Below are positions 6,747 to 7,526 of a DNA stretch of 7,526 nucleotides, in pieces. Position 1 is the stretch's first letter. Every line of letters begins with the position of its first letter. Under the pieces are notes generated by a model, which saw only the letters and a list, made by a program, of their open reading frames with translations, was not told the origin of the DNA and ran no database searches. The stretch is from Spirochaetota bacterium (lineage in GTDB: Bacteria > Spirochaetota > Spirochaetia > Treponematales > Treponemataceae), in assembly GCA_029571425.1 (NCBI GenBank), contig JAKPSR010000326.1, positions 1 through 7,526 of the forward strand. Direction: 5' to 3'. The translations under genes were made by a program, and so were the position numbers.

Positions 6747-6750
6747 CGCT

Positions 6751-7526
6751 ATGACTAAGCTGCGCGGAGCGTTTACCGCCCTAATCACCCCAATGAATCC
6801 CGACGAGTCTGTCGACTTCGAGGGTTTCCGGAAGTTAGTGCGGTTTCAGCTCGAAAGCGGCATCTCCGGCCTCGTGCCACTGGGGACCACCGGCGAGACG
6901 CCGACCCTCGACGAGAGCGAGGAAGAGAAGCTGATCGACATCGCGATCGAGGAGGCGAAGGGCAAGGTCCCGATCATCCTCGGGGCCGGGAGCAACTGCA
7001 CCAAGGATGCCGTGAAGTACGTCAAACGCGCCAAACAGAAGGGGGCGGACTACGCCCTCGTGGTCACCCCATACTACAACAAGCCGACCGACGAGGGCAT
7101 CTACCGCCACTTCGCGGCTTGCGCCGAGGTGGGGCTTCCGCTGATCGTCTACAACATCGCGAGCCGCACCGGCAAGAACATATCGACCGCCTTGCTCGCG
7201 CGCCTAGCCGGGCTCGACGCCGTCGTCGGCGTGAAGGAATCCTCAGGCGACCTGAATCAGATGATGGACGTCGTCGCCGCGGTGCGCGCGAAGAAGCCGG
7301 ATTTCGCCGTCCTCTCGGGCGACGATTCCCTGACCCTGCCGCTCCTTTCGATCGGCGGGGACGGTGTCGTCTCGGTGGTGTCGAACATCGCGCCTGCCCA
7401 GGTGACGGCGATGGTGAAGGCCGGGCTCGCGGGCGACTTCGAGGAAGCGCGGAAGCTGCACTATCGGCTCCTGCCCGCCTTCAGGGCCGCCTTCGTCGAG
7501 ACCAACCCGATCCCGATCAAGGCCGC
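6751..7526 (+). CDS. dapA: 4-hydroxy-tetrahydrodipicolinate synthase, first 258 residues, cut by window edge
   Basis: DapA condenses pyruvate with aspartate semialdehyde, the first step of the branch to diaminopimelate and lysine. The frame runs to the right edge, 258 residues of about 290. The TIM-barrel aldolase signatures are present: GLVPLGTTGETPTL with Thr46 and Thr47, the TPYYNKP segment at 106-112, Tyr134 and Arg139 in YNIASRTG, the Schiff-base Lys162 in VGVKESSGDL, the GDDSLTLPLLSIGG segment at 190-203, and ETNPIPIK close to the edge. The family's usual YNxPxRT reads YNIASRT here, an Ala in place of the Pro. The start is supported by the AGGAGG and by the family N-terminus (GxxTALITPM). 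It is divergent from the BrkB-fusion gene, and no partner gene on its own strand is visible. Related enzymes of the DapA superfamily share this fold, but the active-site set fits DapA best. Confidence 0.95.
   Translation, partial: MTKLRGAFTALITPMNPDESVDFEGFRKLVRFQLESGISGLVPLGTTGETPTLDESEEEKLIDIAIEEAKGKVPIILGAGSNCTKDAVKYVKRAKQKGADYALVVTPYYNKPTDEGIYRHFAACAEVGLPLIVYNIASRTGKNISTALLARLAGLDAVVGVKESSGDLNQMMDVVAAVRAKKPDFAVLSGDDSLTLPLLSIGGDGVVSVVSNIAPAQVTAMVKAGLAGDFEEARKLHYRLLPAFRAAFVETNPIPIKA

Noticed and set aside
1..7526. CRISPR arrays, insertion sequences, tRNA or rRNA genes, long tandem repeats
   Set aside because: None seen on either strand; nearly all of the window is explained by six genes and short gaps.

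Overview
The window is a GC-rich bacterial chromosomal segment, densely coded, with six genes and no RNA genes, insertion sequences, CRISPR arrays or long repeats that I can see. Four genes are ordinary housekeeping types: GMP synthase, glucosamine-6-phosphate synthase, dihydrodipicolinate synthase and a YihY/BrkB-type membrane protein. Two are membrane-anchored LuxR-type regulators. GlmS and DapA point to a peptidoglycan-making bacterium. The overall impression would fit a GC-rich spirochaete or a similar environmental Gram-negative, but nothing in the window fixes the phylum, so this is only a weak guess.

Layout. Positions 1-1373 (minus) hold the N-terminal 457 residues of guaA, cut by the left edge. 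A 98-bp divergent intergenic region (1374-1471) carries back-to-back sigma70-like promoters for guaA and for the first regulator (1472-2470, plus). The second regulator (3383-2460, minus) is a paralogue of the first and converges on it, with an 11-bp overlap of the 3' ends. Next come glmS (5281-3458, minus) and, 54 bp upstream of it on the same strand, a YihY/BrkB protein with a C-terminal cyclic-nucleotide-binding-like domain (6619-5336, minus; probably one operon with glmS). An AT-rich divergent region separates that gene from dapA (6751-7526, plus, cut by the right edge).

How they work together. GlmS makes glucosamine-6-phosphate for UDP-GlcNAc, and DapA makes the precursor of diaminopimelate and lysine, so both feed cell-wall synthesis. 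GuaA makes GMP. The two regulators look like one-component systems: seven predicted membrane helices joined to a LuxR/GerE helix-turn-helix, with no receiver domain. They probably sense something in or at the membrane; their signal and targets cannot be read from the sequence.

The most notable points are: (1) four of the six genes (guaA, both regulators, the BrkB gene) have a -10-like hexamer only 5-11 nt before the ATG and lack a convincing Shine-Dalgarno, which predicts leaderless or nearly leaderless mRNAs, whereas glmS and dapA have clear ribosome binding sites; (2) the convergent, overlapping pair of paralogous seven-helix membrane LuxR regulators, both with TTGAC(A/G) and TACACT promoters; (3) the BrkB-cyclic-nucleotide-binding-domain fusion. 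All three are read directly from sequence patterns, and the functional meaning is inference.
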